A DNA stretch of 64,000 nucleotides, from NCBI RefSeq assembly GCF_963583255.1, contig NC_084819.1:12430471-12494470 (forward strand). Reading direction: 5' to 3'. Below the pieces are notes generated by a model. That model was given only the letters and a program-made list of their open reading frames with translations, did not search any database and was not told the origin of the DNA. A program made the position numbers and the translations under genes. This DNA is from Pyrus communis (Eukaryota > Streptophyta > Magnoliopsida > Rosales > Rosaceae). The first letter of the stretch is position 1. Each line of letters begins with the position of its first letter. Positions 45,635 through 56,347 of the stretch are shown here, piece after piece.

Positions 45635-46223
45635 GTTTCTTCGAATGGTATCATCAGTAGTATCAATGCGCTGGAATCCGCATAACTACTCTGCTGTGAG
45701 CCTTTGTACTTCCTCATGGAGTTGCGCCTGGTGAAGCAGTAAAGCCTCCAACTGCCCTCGATGTTGACCTATTGGTCTATGTTGTTCTTCAGCATGTTCT
45801 GCTTGTTTATGCCGCTGTTGCTATGCACATAGTTCATCCTGTGCTACTCGTCGTCGCTCTGGGCGGGGGCTACTAGTGGAACTTGAGTTGGATTGCTCAC
45901 GTGCTCTTTTCTGGACGTCAGGTGGTTGCCTACTCTGTTGCCTCATAGAAGGATCTCCTTGTGGACCTAGCCTCGTGTGGATGATTCACCTAGAATATCT
46001 TGAGTACTCGTCGGAGTACACTGACTCATGAGCCGAGTCGGGAATGAAGGCTTTGTTGGGTATCAAGGTGAGAAAAGATGTTTCCCCAAGGGCCCAAACG
46101 AGAGTGCACACTACCCGAATGCAAGGTTCTTGGCTGGCTGAGCGGATTTTTGCCAAGACATCGTTGGAATGAGTCACGTTCTTTCACCCTTGTCTTGCTT
46201 CAAGACACCTCATCTAAGGCACG

Positions 46224-46968
46224 CTACATCTCGATGAACTTGAGGAGTTGGTTCACCAAGGTGGTCAACTGCGCAAGGGTGTTCGTCAAATTGGAGACCT
46301 GCTGGGGCAGGTAGTGCTCGCCATTTGGATTAGAAGAGCCTGGATGATGGCCGTCTCCATGTATGGTGGAAGTGTAATGGACTGCAGGTACAAAATTCAG
46401 GCCCAAAGCGAGCATTCCTGCAGAAAAGTGGGGAATAAGTAACCTTGAATCCATCGTGGGTCCGGTAGTCGGAATCTGGATCGCTGGAGGTGGCCTTGGA
46501 ATGGATTGGGCCGCGAGCCAGGTCATGAGGTGCATTGTTCCGGCGTCTGCTCGTCTTGGGCTTGCATAGCCATTGGGCTGCCATATCTTAGCCTTCTAGA
46601 TGAGCGGCTTGGGGCTGGGCCCATTGAGCTGTTTGGCTGACAGTAGCTACTGCGTTGGACTGGGCCTCCTGCCCAGGGCTTGCCATGGCAGCTGCCAAGT
46701 TCTGAACCTCCTGCTTAAGGTTTGGTAGGGTGCGGCGTTGCAAGGCCAGCGGTGGTGGGAGTGGCGCAGTGGCTTGGTGGCCTTGCCATGGCTGTTGGGT
46801 CACGATAGTAATGGTAATGGCACGGCTCTGTGGCGGTGAGGTTCCTCCTGCCGTCGTGTTAAGCCTTTAGGACCTCCGTCGTGGAGCTATGTCCTCGTCT
46901 CCACTCTTCAGTCCAAGTCCTTCCATGTACGGGGTTCTGTTCGTCGTAGTTTCTAAATTTCCTACCAT
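46224..46968 (-). pseudogene. Gag N-terminal region, Pro/Gln/Ala-rich, element 2
   Basis: An ATG on - at 46,968-46,966 starts MVGNLETTTNRTPYMEGLG. The frame is interrupted, but pieces such as TQQPWQGHQATAPLPPPLAL and VQNLAAAMASPGQEAQ show a low-complexity N-terminus. No motif is recognised. Confidence 0.55.
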
Positions 46969-47099
46969 TATATCCTTCCTCCAAGGATTGATCAAGAAAC
47001 TTTTCTAGGAAAAATTAATTGATATGACGTGTGAGAAATTCAACGTAACAAAAAATTCAAGAAACTAATGCGAGAGGCTTCTTTGAGTATTTTGAATCA

Positions 47100-47119
47100 G
47101 CTCTCAATGAGAGCACCAA
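47100..47119 (-). other. Primer-binding site of element 2
   Basis: On -, TTGGTGCTCTCATTGAGAGC follows the end of the 5' LTR (GCATCGACA) after two bases. Similar 'TTGGTGCTTTCATTGAGAGC' sites are common in plant Tat and Athila-like elements. I cannot name the tRNA. Confidence 0.65.
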
Positions 47120-47121
47120 TT

Positions 47122-47724
47122 TGTCGATGCAAATTTTCGTCGTCTTCAGTATTGACAGAAATGCACTTGCAAAACAATCAACACATTTGATCAAAAACCT
47201 AAGCCTCACGCGCCCACGAGGTGGGGGGGGTTAGGTCAACGGATTTCCGATGCCTAAGTTAGTTTCTCTGAGAGATTAAAGTGTTTAGGGCTTTTTACGG
47301 TTGCAAAACCTCTCAAAAATTGGTAGAATATGGGTTATTTATAGGGCTAGAGCCGGCCATATAGTGTTTAATAGAGAGATATTCTCTAAATATTCGCAAG
47401 ATATTTAATAGGAAATAATATCTTGAGATAATGGGGTAATTATCCCTAATTGATTTAAATTAGGATTACTTACTTGATTGTAGTCAATCTTCAATTAGGA
47501 ATGTATTAAAGATAGGATTTGGATAATTAATCTTTATCTTTAATTCCTTGCCAAGGGGAGGTGAGTTGTGGGCAGTTGTGTTCTGCTGCTGAGCCCTCTA
47601 GGGATGTAAGCTGCGCGTGGGAGCATCTGAGAAACATGCCCATTTATTGAGGGCAATCTTGTCCTTCTTGAATAAAAGTTCACGTGTCACCTTTAGAATA
47701 TTTGAGATTATTTTAAGCTCCACA
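47122..47724 (-). repeat. 5' LTR of element 2, complete
   Basis: 603 bp. On -, TGTGGAGC...GCATCGACA, TG...CA ends. The TATAAATA box on - is at 47,336-47,343. It contains the outer bases lost from the other LTR. Confidence 0.9.
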
Positions 47725-49503
47725 ATATGCAAACAAAAATCTGAAAAACAAAATAATAATCATAAATGTTGCAAAACTCTCAAGGAGAGGAAGATCCATA
47801 AAAATTAATACATCTAATGTTGCAAAGACTATTTGAGAAATGAAAACTAAAGCATGAGTCTCTATTGTTCCGAAAACTCAAGATTCAAAGAGCTAGATAG
47901 CTTCTAAAACATATATTATGGGATAGTGTAAAAACTATGCGTCTATCAAGACACTGTTAAGAAAGACATCACGGCTCTATAAGAGATTTCTTCTTGAATG
48001 TACGCTACAACCGTTTGGTAGTTTGGTTGCTAATTTGATAAGGTTGAACGGAAGATTTTAAGTTTGACTTTCATAAATGGTAGGTCTTAAGTTCGACTCT
48101 CATTAAATCACAAGTTATATACAATTTTTTATTAACTTATTATATGGTTTAACCCAACTATAAATCTCATTATAATTGTGTAAAAAACAAACTCAACGAT
48201 TTGTTTGCTCAAACTATTCTTTATTTCTAGAGAAGGCTATAAAAAACCTCAATCAAATGATCGTTTTGCGAAAGATACCTCCTTTTGTCCAAGTTACGTA
48301 TCAATTATCATGGCTTGATGAACAGACATGGGGCCACTTCATCCTTGTGTGGGCCCTGGGGTCTCATAGGGTTTGGACTTGGGTGGGACCCAAGAGTGCG
48401 AACTATATGTAGTCTATACAATGGTTGGGTTCTTGGCTTCATGCACCCCAACCGAATTGTCACTTGAGCTCCGGAAGAGGTATAGCCGACTTTTAATAGA
48501 GTGGCCAGTTAAATGAGCATTTTGGTTACTTTAACAAAAATATGTAGAAAAATCAAATTCTAAAAAGCTAACTAAATAACTAGTTATCTTAATTTTGTAA
48601 ACAGTAACTAATTAAATTTAACAAAAATAAGAAAGAGTTAAATTTTTGCTAAACATTAAAAACTTAAAATTTGTATTGTTTGTAGACTTGAAAAAAAAAG
48701 AAAAAAGACTCGGGTTGTTAAATTAAAATAAAATAAAATAAAAAACTAAAACGAACTTAATTTTTTTTAAATAAATGATATTATCTAAACTAAGAAAAGG
48801 ATGTGAGTTAAGCCTCATAATAAGTTAGTAATAATATGGCTCAAATTTGTCTTTAGCGAGAATCAAACTTCAGGTCTCTTATTTACAAATGAAGAGGAAT
48901 ACCACGAGATCGTAATACTAATTGACATCATATTTTAACTTAACTTAAAATAGCTAGTATTGTTAGAACTGGTGGCTAACCAAATTAAGAATCGATTCAT
49001 TTAACTAATTATAGAAACAAATATTTAACTAATATTGTTAGAGATGCTCTTGACCGGTCTGACCATCCCTCCATTTAATTTGTGGGATGCATTTACCCAA
49101 TATATGTTCTGTTTATTATAATTTGCTCCTTTTGCGGCCACAAGTACCAACCATGAATGCATGTTTCTTAAAATTCTCATGCCCTCATGCGTGCTTCTGC
49201 ACAATGTTTCTGGTCTGTTGTATGTTCAAGGAGTTTTTACTCTTATACATATATGTATACACACACACACAAACTTACATAAGCAACTGCATAGATTTTG
49301 AATTCTGGATCTCTGTTGCATTGTGACAGTATATAACGATCAATGCCTTCAAAACTAAATTCCATCGATCCTTTTATTTTATGACAAAAAAACTGGGGAT
49401 ATTGGATTCAATTTGTGAAGGAATAATATATCATATGTTTAATGGATCCTATTCTTATTTATTCCTTTATATTTTGTCTTCTGTCAAAATATTAAAATGA
49501 TTA
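47725..49503. other. Non-coding region with no supported gene
   Basis: AT-rich, stops in all frames, ORFs below 80 codons without motifs. A short TACACACACACACACA run is at about 49,255-49,271. Confidence 0.6.
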
Positions 49504-50650
49504 TGTTTATACCCGATCGTTCACTCGGCCGATAGGTTTGGTGCTGTCAGATTAGGAGAAGGTCAAGATAATTTTTAGTAACTTTTTTAAATATTATTGT
49601 GGTTTTGATTATAATCTTGGAAATTATCTTGAATTTGCTTGAGGATCAGGTTTGGCTTCTGGATGGAGGGAGTTTGAATTAATTGTATAATAGCACTAGG
49701 TTGAGAGTCCTAGTTGATGATGGAGTTTCGGCCAAGAATATTTCGAATATATTCAGAGACTATGCTAAGGAATTAGAATATTATCATAATTTTACCATTC
49801 AGCATATCATTTGGGCATCAAGAAATTCATCTCTATATATACAAGGGGATTTGCAATGTTGAGATGCCCCTTCAACTCAACATACAACTCAAACACTCTA
49901 CGCGAAAATCCTCGGTCTACGCAAAACCCTTCTCACACCCCTGAGAAAAACACTAACTATCCTAACCCTTTTGCTAACACATCTTCACTCCCGCCAACAC
50001 ATCTTCAGTTCAGGATAAGTTAACAACACTATGTTGGCAAGCAGTGACATCTTTAGTTCGAATAAGTGAGCAACACTGAAGTCGTAGAACTAGACGATTT
50101 AGGAGCATCTTCAGTTCGGACAAGTGAACGACACTACTTTTGGTTGGTTGTTAATCTATTTAAGTCTCGGCCGGTGAAGAGTTTCTAACCTTTTTCACCT
50201 TTCATTAAACGAAGTGAAGTGTTCTATGATTGGTTACTCTCAGTGTATTTTGCAGTTTGACATTCAGATGGTCGAACCATTTTCACCATAAAAATGATCA
50301 TCTCCTTTGAATATCTATGCCCCTACAACCTGATCTCGGCACACCTATATTTTTATGAATATATTCGAGGCAACCAAACCTAGTGCAAGAGATCCTAAAC
50401 TTCGAAGTGATCTAGGCAACCTTGTCTTTAGGTTCCAGAACCCAAGACCGAGATGTGTTCCTTCCTTAACCGTAATCACTCAAGTATAGAAGTGAGTAGC
50501 TCATTCAACATCACCACCACCACATCTATTCTACTCGTCTGATCGAGCTCGATTAGAAGTTGGCACTCCTTCATTCACAAGAAGAACGTAGTTAGCTCAT
50601 AGTTTCTCGGCATGCGCGCCACGTAGACATTTTAACTTTTAAGATCAACA
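49504..50650 (+). repeat. Diverged solo LTR related to the element 1 family, + orientation
   Basis: It runs TGTTTATACCCGATCG...AAGATCAACA, about 1,147 bp. Read in this direction it shares with the reverse complement of the 13.9, 26.4 and 29.4 kb LTRs the end block GGCATGCGCGCCACGTAGAC, 'CGAGCTCGATTAGAAGTTGG' (compare GCTCGGCCGA...AGTTGGCACGCC), 'AACCCAAGACCGAGA' and the 'ATCTTCAGTTCGGACAA' minisatellite. No internal element sequence adjoins it. The 5 bp flanks (GATTA and AATTC) do not match, so no target duplication is visible. Confidence 0.75.
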
Positions 50651-50810
50651 AATTCATAAGAAAAAAAAGAAAGAAATATAAAGATGATACAACTATGGTT
50701 GAGAGTCGCTTGATTCTTGCTTATCTTAAATCTTAATTGAAGTGGTATTTTTTTAATAACAAAAAATACAGTGATATATTTTGAATCAAATGATGAGTAA
50801 TAAATTGGAA

Positions 50811-51730
50811 GAGTGATGCTATGGAGATTAAATTGTGCAAGTCAAATGATGTGGCTGTTGATGATTGGATTATTAACTAAGTGTCGGTTAACATGTTTAT
50901 TTCTAATTGGTAGTGGCGAAGCCACGTGATGGCGAGGAGTGGCGATCGCCACTCCCCTCGCTGGAAAACACGACTGGAGTGTTGGTTCAGCCCTTCCCCT
51001 CGCCGGAAAACCCAACTGGTTTGGCCCACTACTGTTGTCGGTGATCTGGTTCTGTTGCTGTGTGACAGAGTTGTTTGTTTGTTTTTTTTTTTTTTTTTTT
51101 TAAACATCCAAGCTGCCGGAATCTGGGATGGGTTTGGTTATGATTGTGTGATGCGGTGTTGCGTTGCTGGTTTGGTTCTGGCTTTACGGAATCTGCGTTT
51201 TAATTTTTTCTTAAAATACCCAAACCAAATGACGTCGGTTGGACTTGGGGTTTAAAAAAATAAATAAAATGGTGCGGTTTGTGGGAAAGTGTGGTGCCAA
51301 TTAGAGATTGAGGTGTGGGATTGTGCGGACCGCCTGATGAAATTCAAGCACCCCGCAATTTGTATTTTGAATGAAGATAATCAATTTTTTTTATTCTGGT
51401 CTCATCTAAAACGAAAACTATAAGAAAATAAATACAAAAAAGTTAACGTAAAATCAAATATAAATTTACAAGGCATCATTTTTATTTAAACCAGGTGAAA
51501 ATATGAAATTTTATATTTCATTTGTAAATTTTCTATGCTAAGTGGCAAAGGTTTTCAATGAAAATTGACTATCCTATAAAATATGGGTGAAAGTTGTCTA
51601 AATTTTTTTAAACCTTTTACGCTTTTAAATTTCGCCCATTCTCTTGACAATTCCTGGCTTTGTCACTGCCTATTGGTGACATATAATTTGATTTGTAAAT
51701 ATGGTTAAAAATTTGGTCTCCCTAATATTA
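50811..51730. mobile_element. MITE interrupted by a hAT-like insertion
   Basis: 50,811-50,910 and 51,669-51,730 together resemble the MITE at 60,779-60,947. Shared blocks are (A)GTGATGCTA/AGTAATGCTA, TTGATGATTG, GTCGGTTAACATG/TTGGTTAACGTG, TATTGGTGACATAT/GTTGGTAACATAT and ATTTGTAAAT. The copy is split by the element at 50,911-51,668. Confidence 0.65.
50911..51668. mobile_element. Non-autonomous hAT-like transposon
   Basis: The left end TAGTGGCGAAGCCACG and the reverse complement of the right end CAGTGACAAAGCCAGG form an inverted repeat (about 12 of 16). Flanks CTAATTGG and CCTATTGG are a likely 8 bp target duplication with two changes; 8 bp is the hAT length. The 758 bp interior has a T-run (51,080-51,101) and no transposase. 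Confidence 0.7.
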
Positions 51731-51920
51731 TTTAAATTAAAATAAAATTCATAACTTATGAGATTCGAATATAAAAGTCTAAGACCTCTTTGTAACAAAA
51801 TTATGAATAAAGAGGGATATACTGTTAAGTGACAAATGGCATGATGAACTTTGTTTTATCTTCTCTTGTGAAAAAATAAGTGATATAGGGAAGGTTACAA
51901 GTGCTTGGAAAAGACTTCTT

Positions 51921-52196
51921 TAGAGCAATTCCATCCCTAAAGACTTTGCGCCAGCATCCAGTGCATTTATCCACTAAATGAACAATGATAGACCCCAATG
52001 AACAATAATAGGCCAAGAGCATCTCCACCCTTAAAACTTAATAGCCTAGTCAATTTTAATAAAATATTATTAATTTTTATTATAAAATAATAATTTAAAT
52101 TATTAAAATATTATCAATTTTATTAAACCCCAATCCATCACTCCCACTCCCCCTCAAAACCTCACCATGTCGCGCCGCTCCTGGAACCTCCCTCTG

Positions 52197-52258
<62 letters not shown>

Positions 52259-52757
52259 CCCCCATTCGGATTTAAGGAGCTCTTCCGGTCTTCCCCACAG
52301 AAAAATGAAACACCGCAACAGCAGTAAGGTTCCTCGGCCCACCTTTTCCATCCTCAGCTGGTTTTTCCCGGAAAATCATCCAAACAGCCAACAAATCTCA
52401 CAAAAACCAGTTTTTCCTCATGGGTTCTATTGGAAGGTGGCCTTTTTCTATCCAAATTTTCAGAAAATTAATTTCTTGAGCTTGGTATTGCAAATTGTGA
52501 TATGGGTTTTTCTTGGTTTGCCGGGTTGCTTTCTGGGTTTGTTTATCGTTGTTCTGTCGGAATCGGAGGTTGTCACGGTTGGCCAGCTGATGTCAGATAG
52601 CCCGGCATCTGGGTCTGTCGATTTTGAGCCGGTTTCTTGCCTGGCTTAGGCTGAGTGCTAGCCTATCTGCTGGGTTGGAGGGGAAAGCCTGGGTGCCGGG
52701 CCATTTTTTTGGCTGGGTGCCGGCCTATCAGTTCCCCGGTGGAACTGCTCTTAAGCA
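51921..52757. mobile_element. Non-autonomous TIR element with gene-like insert
   Basis: The left end AGAGCAATTCCA and the right end GGAACTGCTCT (reverse complement AGAGCAGTTCC) form an inverted repeat of about 12 bases. An AGAGCATCTCCA-type end also occurs at 52,017, suggesting an older inner copy. The interior holds a 160-codon open frame on + (52,167-52,649) that includes a CT microsatellite-encoded Ser/Leu run and PTFSILSWFFPENHP; it is probably non-functional or captured. Target duplication unclear. Confidence 0.5.
52199..52259. repeat. (CT)n microsatellite
   Basis: About 60 bases of CT units with a few CTAT interruptions, inside the small TIR element. Confidence 0.93.
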
Positions 52758-53967
52758 TATCTTCAATATGAAAAAATATACTCTAAAATTGCTCTAGATT
52801 ACCATGAACCACGTCATTGAATCCCTTTTCTACCCAATGGTCACTCTTGGTAAGATTAGGTTACATCAATGTGCTTCAAATTCCATTCAGCTAACGCATG
52901 AATTAAGTTGTTAACTAGTTTGTGTTTCTTATAAAATCTACTTCCAACATTTGGTTGACTTTTGATCCTTAAATTTGCAAATCTAGCAAAAATAATGAAA
53001 AATTAGCCCCTCACATGTTTACTTAATTTCAATTTGTTATTGTTGCGCACTAGATCATTTTCAAGTGTATTTTGATCAATCCATGACCTCTAGATGACTT
53101 TGGACTAAGAAACTCATTGAGTACAAGTATTCGAGAGAACAGAAAATTTGTCCCACAAACTTTAGTATTCTTATTCCAAGTCATACGGGGTTTAAATGTA
53201 AAAAAAAAAAAAAAATTATTTGAAAAAGGGCTCACATGCATTACTAATGATATGTTTTAACTAATTTTAAGCAAAAAATAATGGAAGTATTCACACAATT
53301 ATGAATTTAGATGAGAAATTGACAAAAAAATTTAAGGGGTGTATTCAATTGAGATTTTGAGAGACTTTAATTCGTTTTATGAATTTAGAGGTGTCCAATC
53401 AAGATTTTAAGTGCTTCTCTAAAAGTCTAGATGTATTCAAGTAAAATTTAAGGGAATTTATAACATTTCAAGTGTATTCAATTAGAAATTGATTTTAAAA
53501 GATTTTTCAAAGTTGGGGAATTCGAGGTAAATAGAGTATTTTGTACTGTATTTTAAACAATCTCAATTCTCATACCTTTGAGAATTTGAGGGAATTTACT
53601 TAAAATTTTACATAAAATCTCTAGACTCCATCAAATCCATAAATTTATGAATGGGCTAGCACCCTACATATTGTTGAATATACACTACATAAAAATTTAT
53701 TATTAAACAACTTATATATCCTGCCATGAAATAACTATTTAAGCCCCATAAAATGTTGAAAAATAAAATTATTTCTTATAACACCCCAAATCATTTTCAA
53801 CGTGTATTCAAATTGAATGTTTATTGCCTGCAATTTTACTGCAATTTCTTCCTATAGCTCTAGGAGAAACAATTGAATGTTTATTAAAAATTGGTTGTTT
53901 GTATTTTCGCCCTAATAATTCAATGGACTTCCATTACTGTATGTTTGGTTTGTAGACTCAATGGAAT
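52758..53967. other. Non-coding region, possible hAT-type MITE at 53,336-53,660
   Basis: No gene is seen. GGGGTGTATTCAATTGAGATTT at about 53,336 and nearby repeats of 'GTATTCAATTAGAAATT' resemble ends of common plant MITEs, but the other boundary is not clear. A poly-A run of about 16 is at 53,200-53,215. Confidence 0.4.
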
Positions 53968-54730
53968 TTTTTTTTTTGGTACAAAGGTAAATTTTTCATT
54001 ACCAACACATGAAACATTTACAAATAGGATTCAACTACAAATAGAGCTCAGAACGACAAAATGAATCCCAAAACAAAACACCCAACCCAAGGAATGAGCA
54101 AAAAACAAGCAAAACAAAAACAAAAACCCAAAGAACATAGCCACCATCAACACCGCTGACCACAAACCACCACCGCCTCTTGTAGTCACGGGAATCCAAC
54201 TAAAGGTCTCCAAACTAAAAAATCAATAAGATTCCACCCTCTTCCATCATCCCACAAATTCCAAATCCGTAGCCATCAAGTAAATGAAACTCATGGGAGG
54301 AACATCCCACAAGTAATCGTGCCAACAAAGGCACATAGATAAAAGATGGTCGAGCAGACACTCTACACACCATCCAAGAGAACTGCGAAATGCGATTAGA
54401 AAAAATAGTTGCAGATCTGAAAAATAAGGGGATAAAGAGAGGTCGGAACCCAAGGGGATAGGTAGAAGATGGGCTGAAAAGAGTCATGGATGTTGGGCAA
54501 CATGGGGAGAGAAAAAGATGGTAGGAATTGAGAAATTTTTTACGGAGGCTAAGGTGCCATTAGATCTGATGCAAGATGAAGAAGAAAGAATGGTCAGAAA
54601 CAGGTGGAAGCAGAGGAAAAGGGAGAAATAGAAAACAGACATGGAAGAAAGAGGAGGCGTTGCCATTAACTCAGGCCCTGCTAAGGCTGGTAGCTGAACA
54701 AAATCAGAAGCTCTGGTCACTCACACAGAA
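53968..54730 (-). mobile_element. Probable truncated LINE 3' end
   Basis: On -, the segment ends in TACCAAAAAAAAAA, an A-rich 3' tail, after several short open frames (54,720-54,484, 54,487-54,215, 54,213-54,031) that are hydrophobic and Trp/Gly-rich with no domain I can name. A 5'-truncated non-LTR element is the simplest reading; the 5' limit and family are uncertain. Confidence 0.35.
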
Positions 54731-54760
54731 GATGCGAAACACTCTCAGCTTGAGAGAATA

Positions 54761-55045
54761 TGTAACATCCCACATCGCCCAGGGGAGTGATCCTTATATG
54801 TATATTCTCATCCCTACCTAACACGAGGCCTTTTGGGAGCTCATTAGCTTCGGGTTCCATGGGAACTTCGAAGTTAAGCGAGTAGCACGCGAGAGCACTC
54901 TCATGATGGGTGACCCACTTAGAAGTTTTCATCTGAGTTCCCAGAAACAAAACCGTGAGGGCGTGGTTGGAGCCCAAAGCAGACAATATCGTGCTACGGT
55001 GGAGTCGGGCCCGGGAAGTGATCTCGCCCGGGCCGGGATGTGATA
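54761..55045 (+). repeat. Cassandra LTR 1
   Basis: TGTAACATCC...GGGATGTGATA. The 5S-like part is at about 54,852-54,934, with box A-like AAGTTAAGCG (54,871-54,880) and box C-like GATGGGTGACCC (54,905-54,916). Confidence 0.92.
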
Positions 55046-55048
55046 ATT

Positions 55049-55060
55049 TGGTATCAGAGC
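55049..55060 (+). other. Primer-binding site (initiator tRNA-Met), Cassandra
   Basis: TGGTATCAGAGC three bases after LTR 1; the same site follows LTR 2 (from 55,404) and, truncated, LTR 3 (from 55,760). Confidence 0.9.
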
Positions 55061-55115
55061 CTAATCTTGGCCATGGTGTGCCGACGAGGACGTCGGGCCC
55101 CTAAGAGGGGTGGAT

Positions 55116-55400
55116 TGTGACATCCCACATCACCCAGGGGAATGATCCTTATATGTATATTCTCATCCCTACCTAACACGAGGCCTTTTGGAAGCTCACT
55201 AGCTTCGGGTTCCATGGGAACTTCAAAGTTAAAATAGTAGCGCGCGAAAGCACTCCCATGATAGGTCACCCACTGGGAAGTTCTTGTGTGAGTTCCCAGA
55301 AACAAAACCGTGAGGGCGTGGTCGAAGCCCAAAGTGGACAATATCATGCTACGGTGGAGTCGGGCCCAGGAAGTGATCTTGCCCGGGCCGGGATGTGACA
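55116..55400 (+). repeat. Cassandra LTR 2
   Basis: TGTGACATCC...GGGATGTGACA, 285 bp. The 5S box A-like sequence is damaged (AAGTTAAAATAG instead of AAGTTAAGCGAG) and box C reads GATAGGTCACCC. Confidence 0.92.
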
Positions 55401-55471
55401 ATTTGGTATCAGAGCCTAACCCTGGCCGTGGTGTGCCGATGAGGACGTCGGGCCCCTAATGAGGGGTGGAT

Positions 55472-55756
55472 TGTGACATCTTACATCGCCCAGGGGAGTG
55501 ATCCTTATATGTATATTCTCATCTCTACCTAACACGAGACCTTTTGGGAGCTCACTAGTTTCGTGTTCCATAGGAACTCCGAAGTTAAGCGAGTAGAGCG
55601 CAAGAGCACTCCCATGATAGGTGACCCACTGGAAAGTTCTTGTGTGAATTCCCAGAAACAAAACCATGAGGGCGTGGTCAGAGACCAAAGCGGACAATAT
55701 CGTGCTATGATGGAGTCAGGGTCGGAAAGTGGTCTTGCCCGGGCCGGGATGTGACA
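55472..55756 (+). repeat. Cassandra LTR 3
   Basis: TGTGACATCT...GGGATGTGACA, 285 bp. Box A-like AAGTTAAGCG is kept; box C reads GATAGGTGACCC. After it only TTTGGTATCAGAG of the internal region remains. Confidence 0.92.
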
Positions 55757-55841
55757 ATTTGGTATCAGAGTTAAGCAGCGGAAGCGTGGTGGGCCCATAA
55801 CCCACATGTCCCATGATCGAAACCTGGCTTTGATACCAAAT

Positions 55842-56126
55842 TGTCACATCCCGGCCCAGGCGAGACTACTTCCCGGGCCCGACTCCACCGTAGCACGATA
55901 TTGTCCGCTTTGGGCTCCGACCACGCCCTCACGGTTTTGTTTCTGGGAACTCACAAGAGAACTTCCTAGTGGGTCACCCATCATGGGAGTGCTCTCGTGC
56001 GCTACTCGCTTAACTTCGGAGTTCCCATGGAACCCGAAGCTAGTGAGCTCACAAAAGGCATCGTGTTAGGTAGGGATGAGAATATACATATAAGGATTAC
56101 TCTCCTAGGCGATGTGGGATGTCACA
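55842..56126 (-). repeat. Cassandra LTR 4, inverted
   Basis: On -, TGTGACATCCC...GGGATGTGACA. The 5S-like part is the best of the four, with CTCCGAAGTTAAGCG and GATGGGTGACCC intact. The inverted primer-site end (TGATACCAAAT) lies at 55,831-55,841. Confidence 0.92.
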
Positions 56127-56193
56127 GAAGGACTTTCACCAAAAGGAAGAGAATTGTTTGTTGTAGACTCAATGATTTGTACCCTTTATTTTA

Positions 56194-56347
56194 AAGGAAA
56201 ACTAATGAAAAAGACTTGAAAATTTTGAGTTTTAACGATAAGGACAAAATAAAGGGTAAAGTGAATAGTACCAAGATTGACTTTTTAATGTAAAAATGTA
56301 GTTTTTCGTTAAAGTGAACAGTACCTAGAACTTTTCGTTAAAGTTCT
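56194..56347. mobile_element. MITE with 9 bp target duplication
   Basis: TTTATTTTA occurs at 56,185-56,193 and again at 56,348-56,356, directly around a 154 bp segment whose ends (AAGGAAAACTAATGAAAA and the reverse complement AGAACTTTAACGAAAAG) are imperfect inverted repeats. A 9 bp duplication is typical of Mutator-type elements. The interior 'GGGTAAAGTGAATAGTACC' is familiar from many apple and pear intergenic regions. Confidence 0.65.

Larger units (their letters stand above)
36256..47724 (-). mobile_element. Tat-lineage Ty3/gypsy retrotransposon with antisense Transposase_28-like ORF (element 2)
   Basis: Direct LTRs at 36,256-36,756 (truncated) and 47,122-47,724 bound the element. On - the order is gag (46,968 downward), protease, a deleted reverse transcriptase, archaeal-type RNase H and integrase. 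A spliced-looking + strand ORF lies between integrase and the 3' LTR, with two tandem-repeat arrays between that ORF and pol. The layout is the same as in element 1 but LTRs, primer site and antisense ORF are of different families. Stops, frameshifts and deletions make it non-autonomous. Confidence 0.9.
54761..56126. mobile_element. Cassandra retrotransposon cluster (5S-carrying LTRs)
   Basis: Four 285 bp LTRs: three direct (54,761; 55,116; 55,472) joined by 70 bp internal regions, and one inverted (55,842-56,126). Each LTR contains a 5S rRNA-like segment, the defining trait of Cassandra, a non-coding terminal-repeat element. Each internal region starts with TTGGTATCAGAGCC (initiator tRNA-Met site) and ends with GAGGGGTGGAT (polypurine tract). 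There is no coding sequence, so mobility depends on other elements' proteins. The arrangement is LTR-int-LTR-int-LTR-spacer-inverted LTR. Confidence 0.93.

Noticed and set aside
54717..55807. ORFs of about 90-115 codons on - through the Cassandra LTRs, with repeated similar proteins
   Set aside because: They are translations of the repeated 5S-containing LTR and not proteins; Cassandra is non-coding.
54850..56040. Genuine 5S rRNA genes
   Set aside because: The 5S-like parts lack the full 120-base gene, sit within LTRs with primer site and polypurine tract, and are diverged; they belong to Cassandra.
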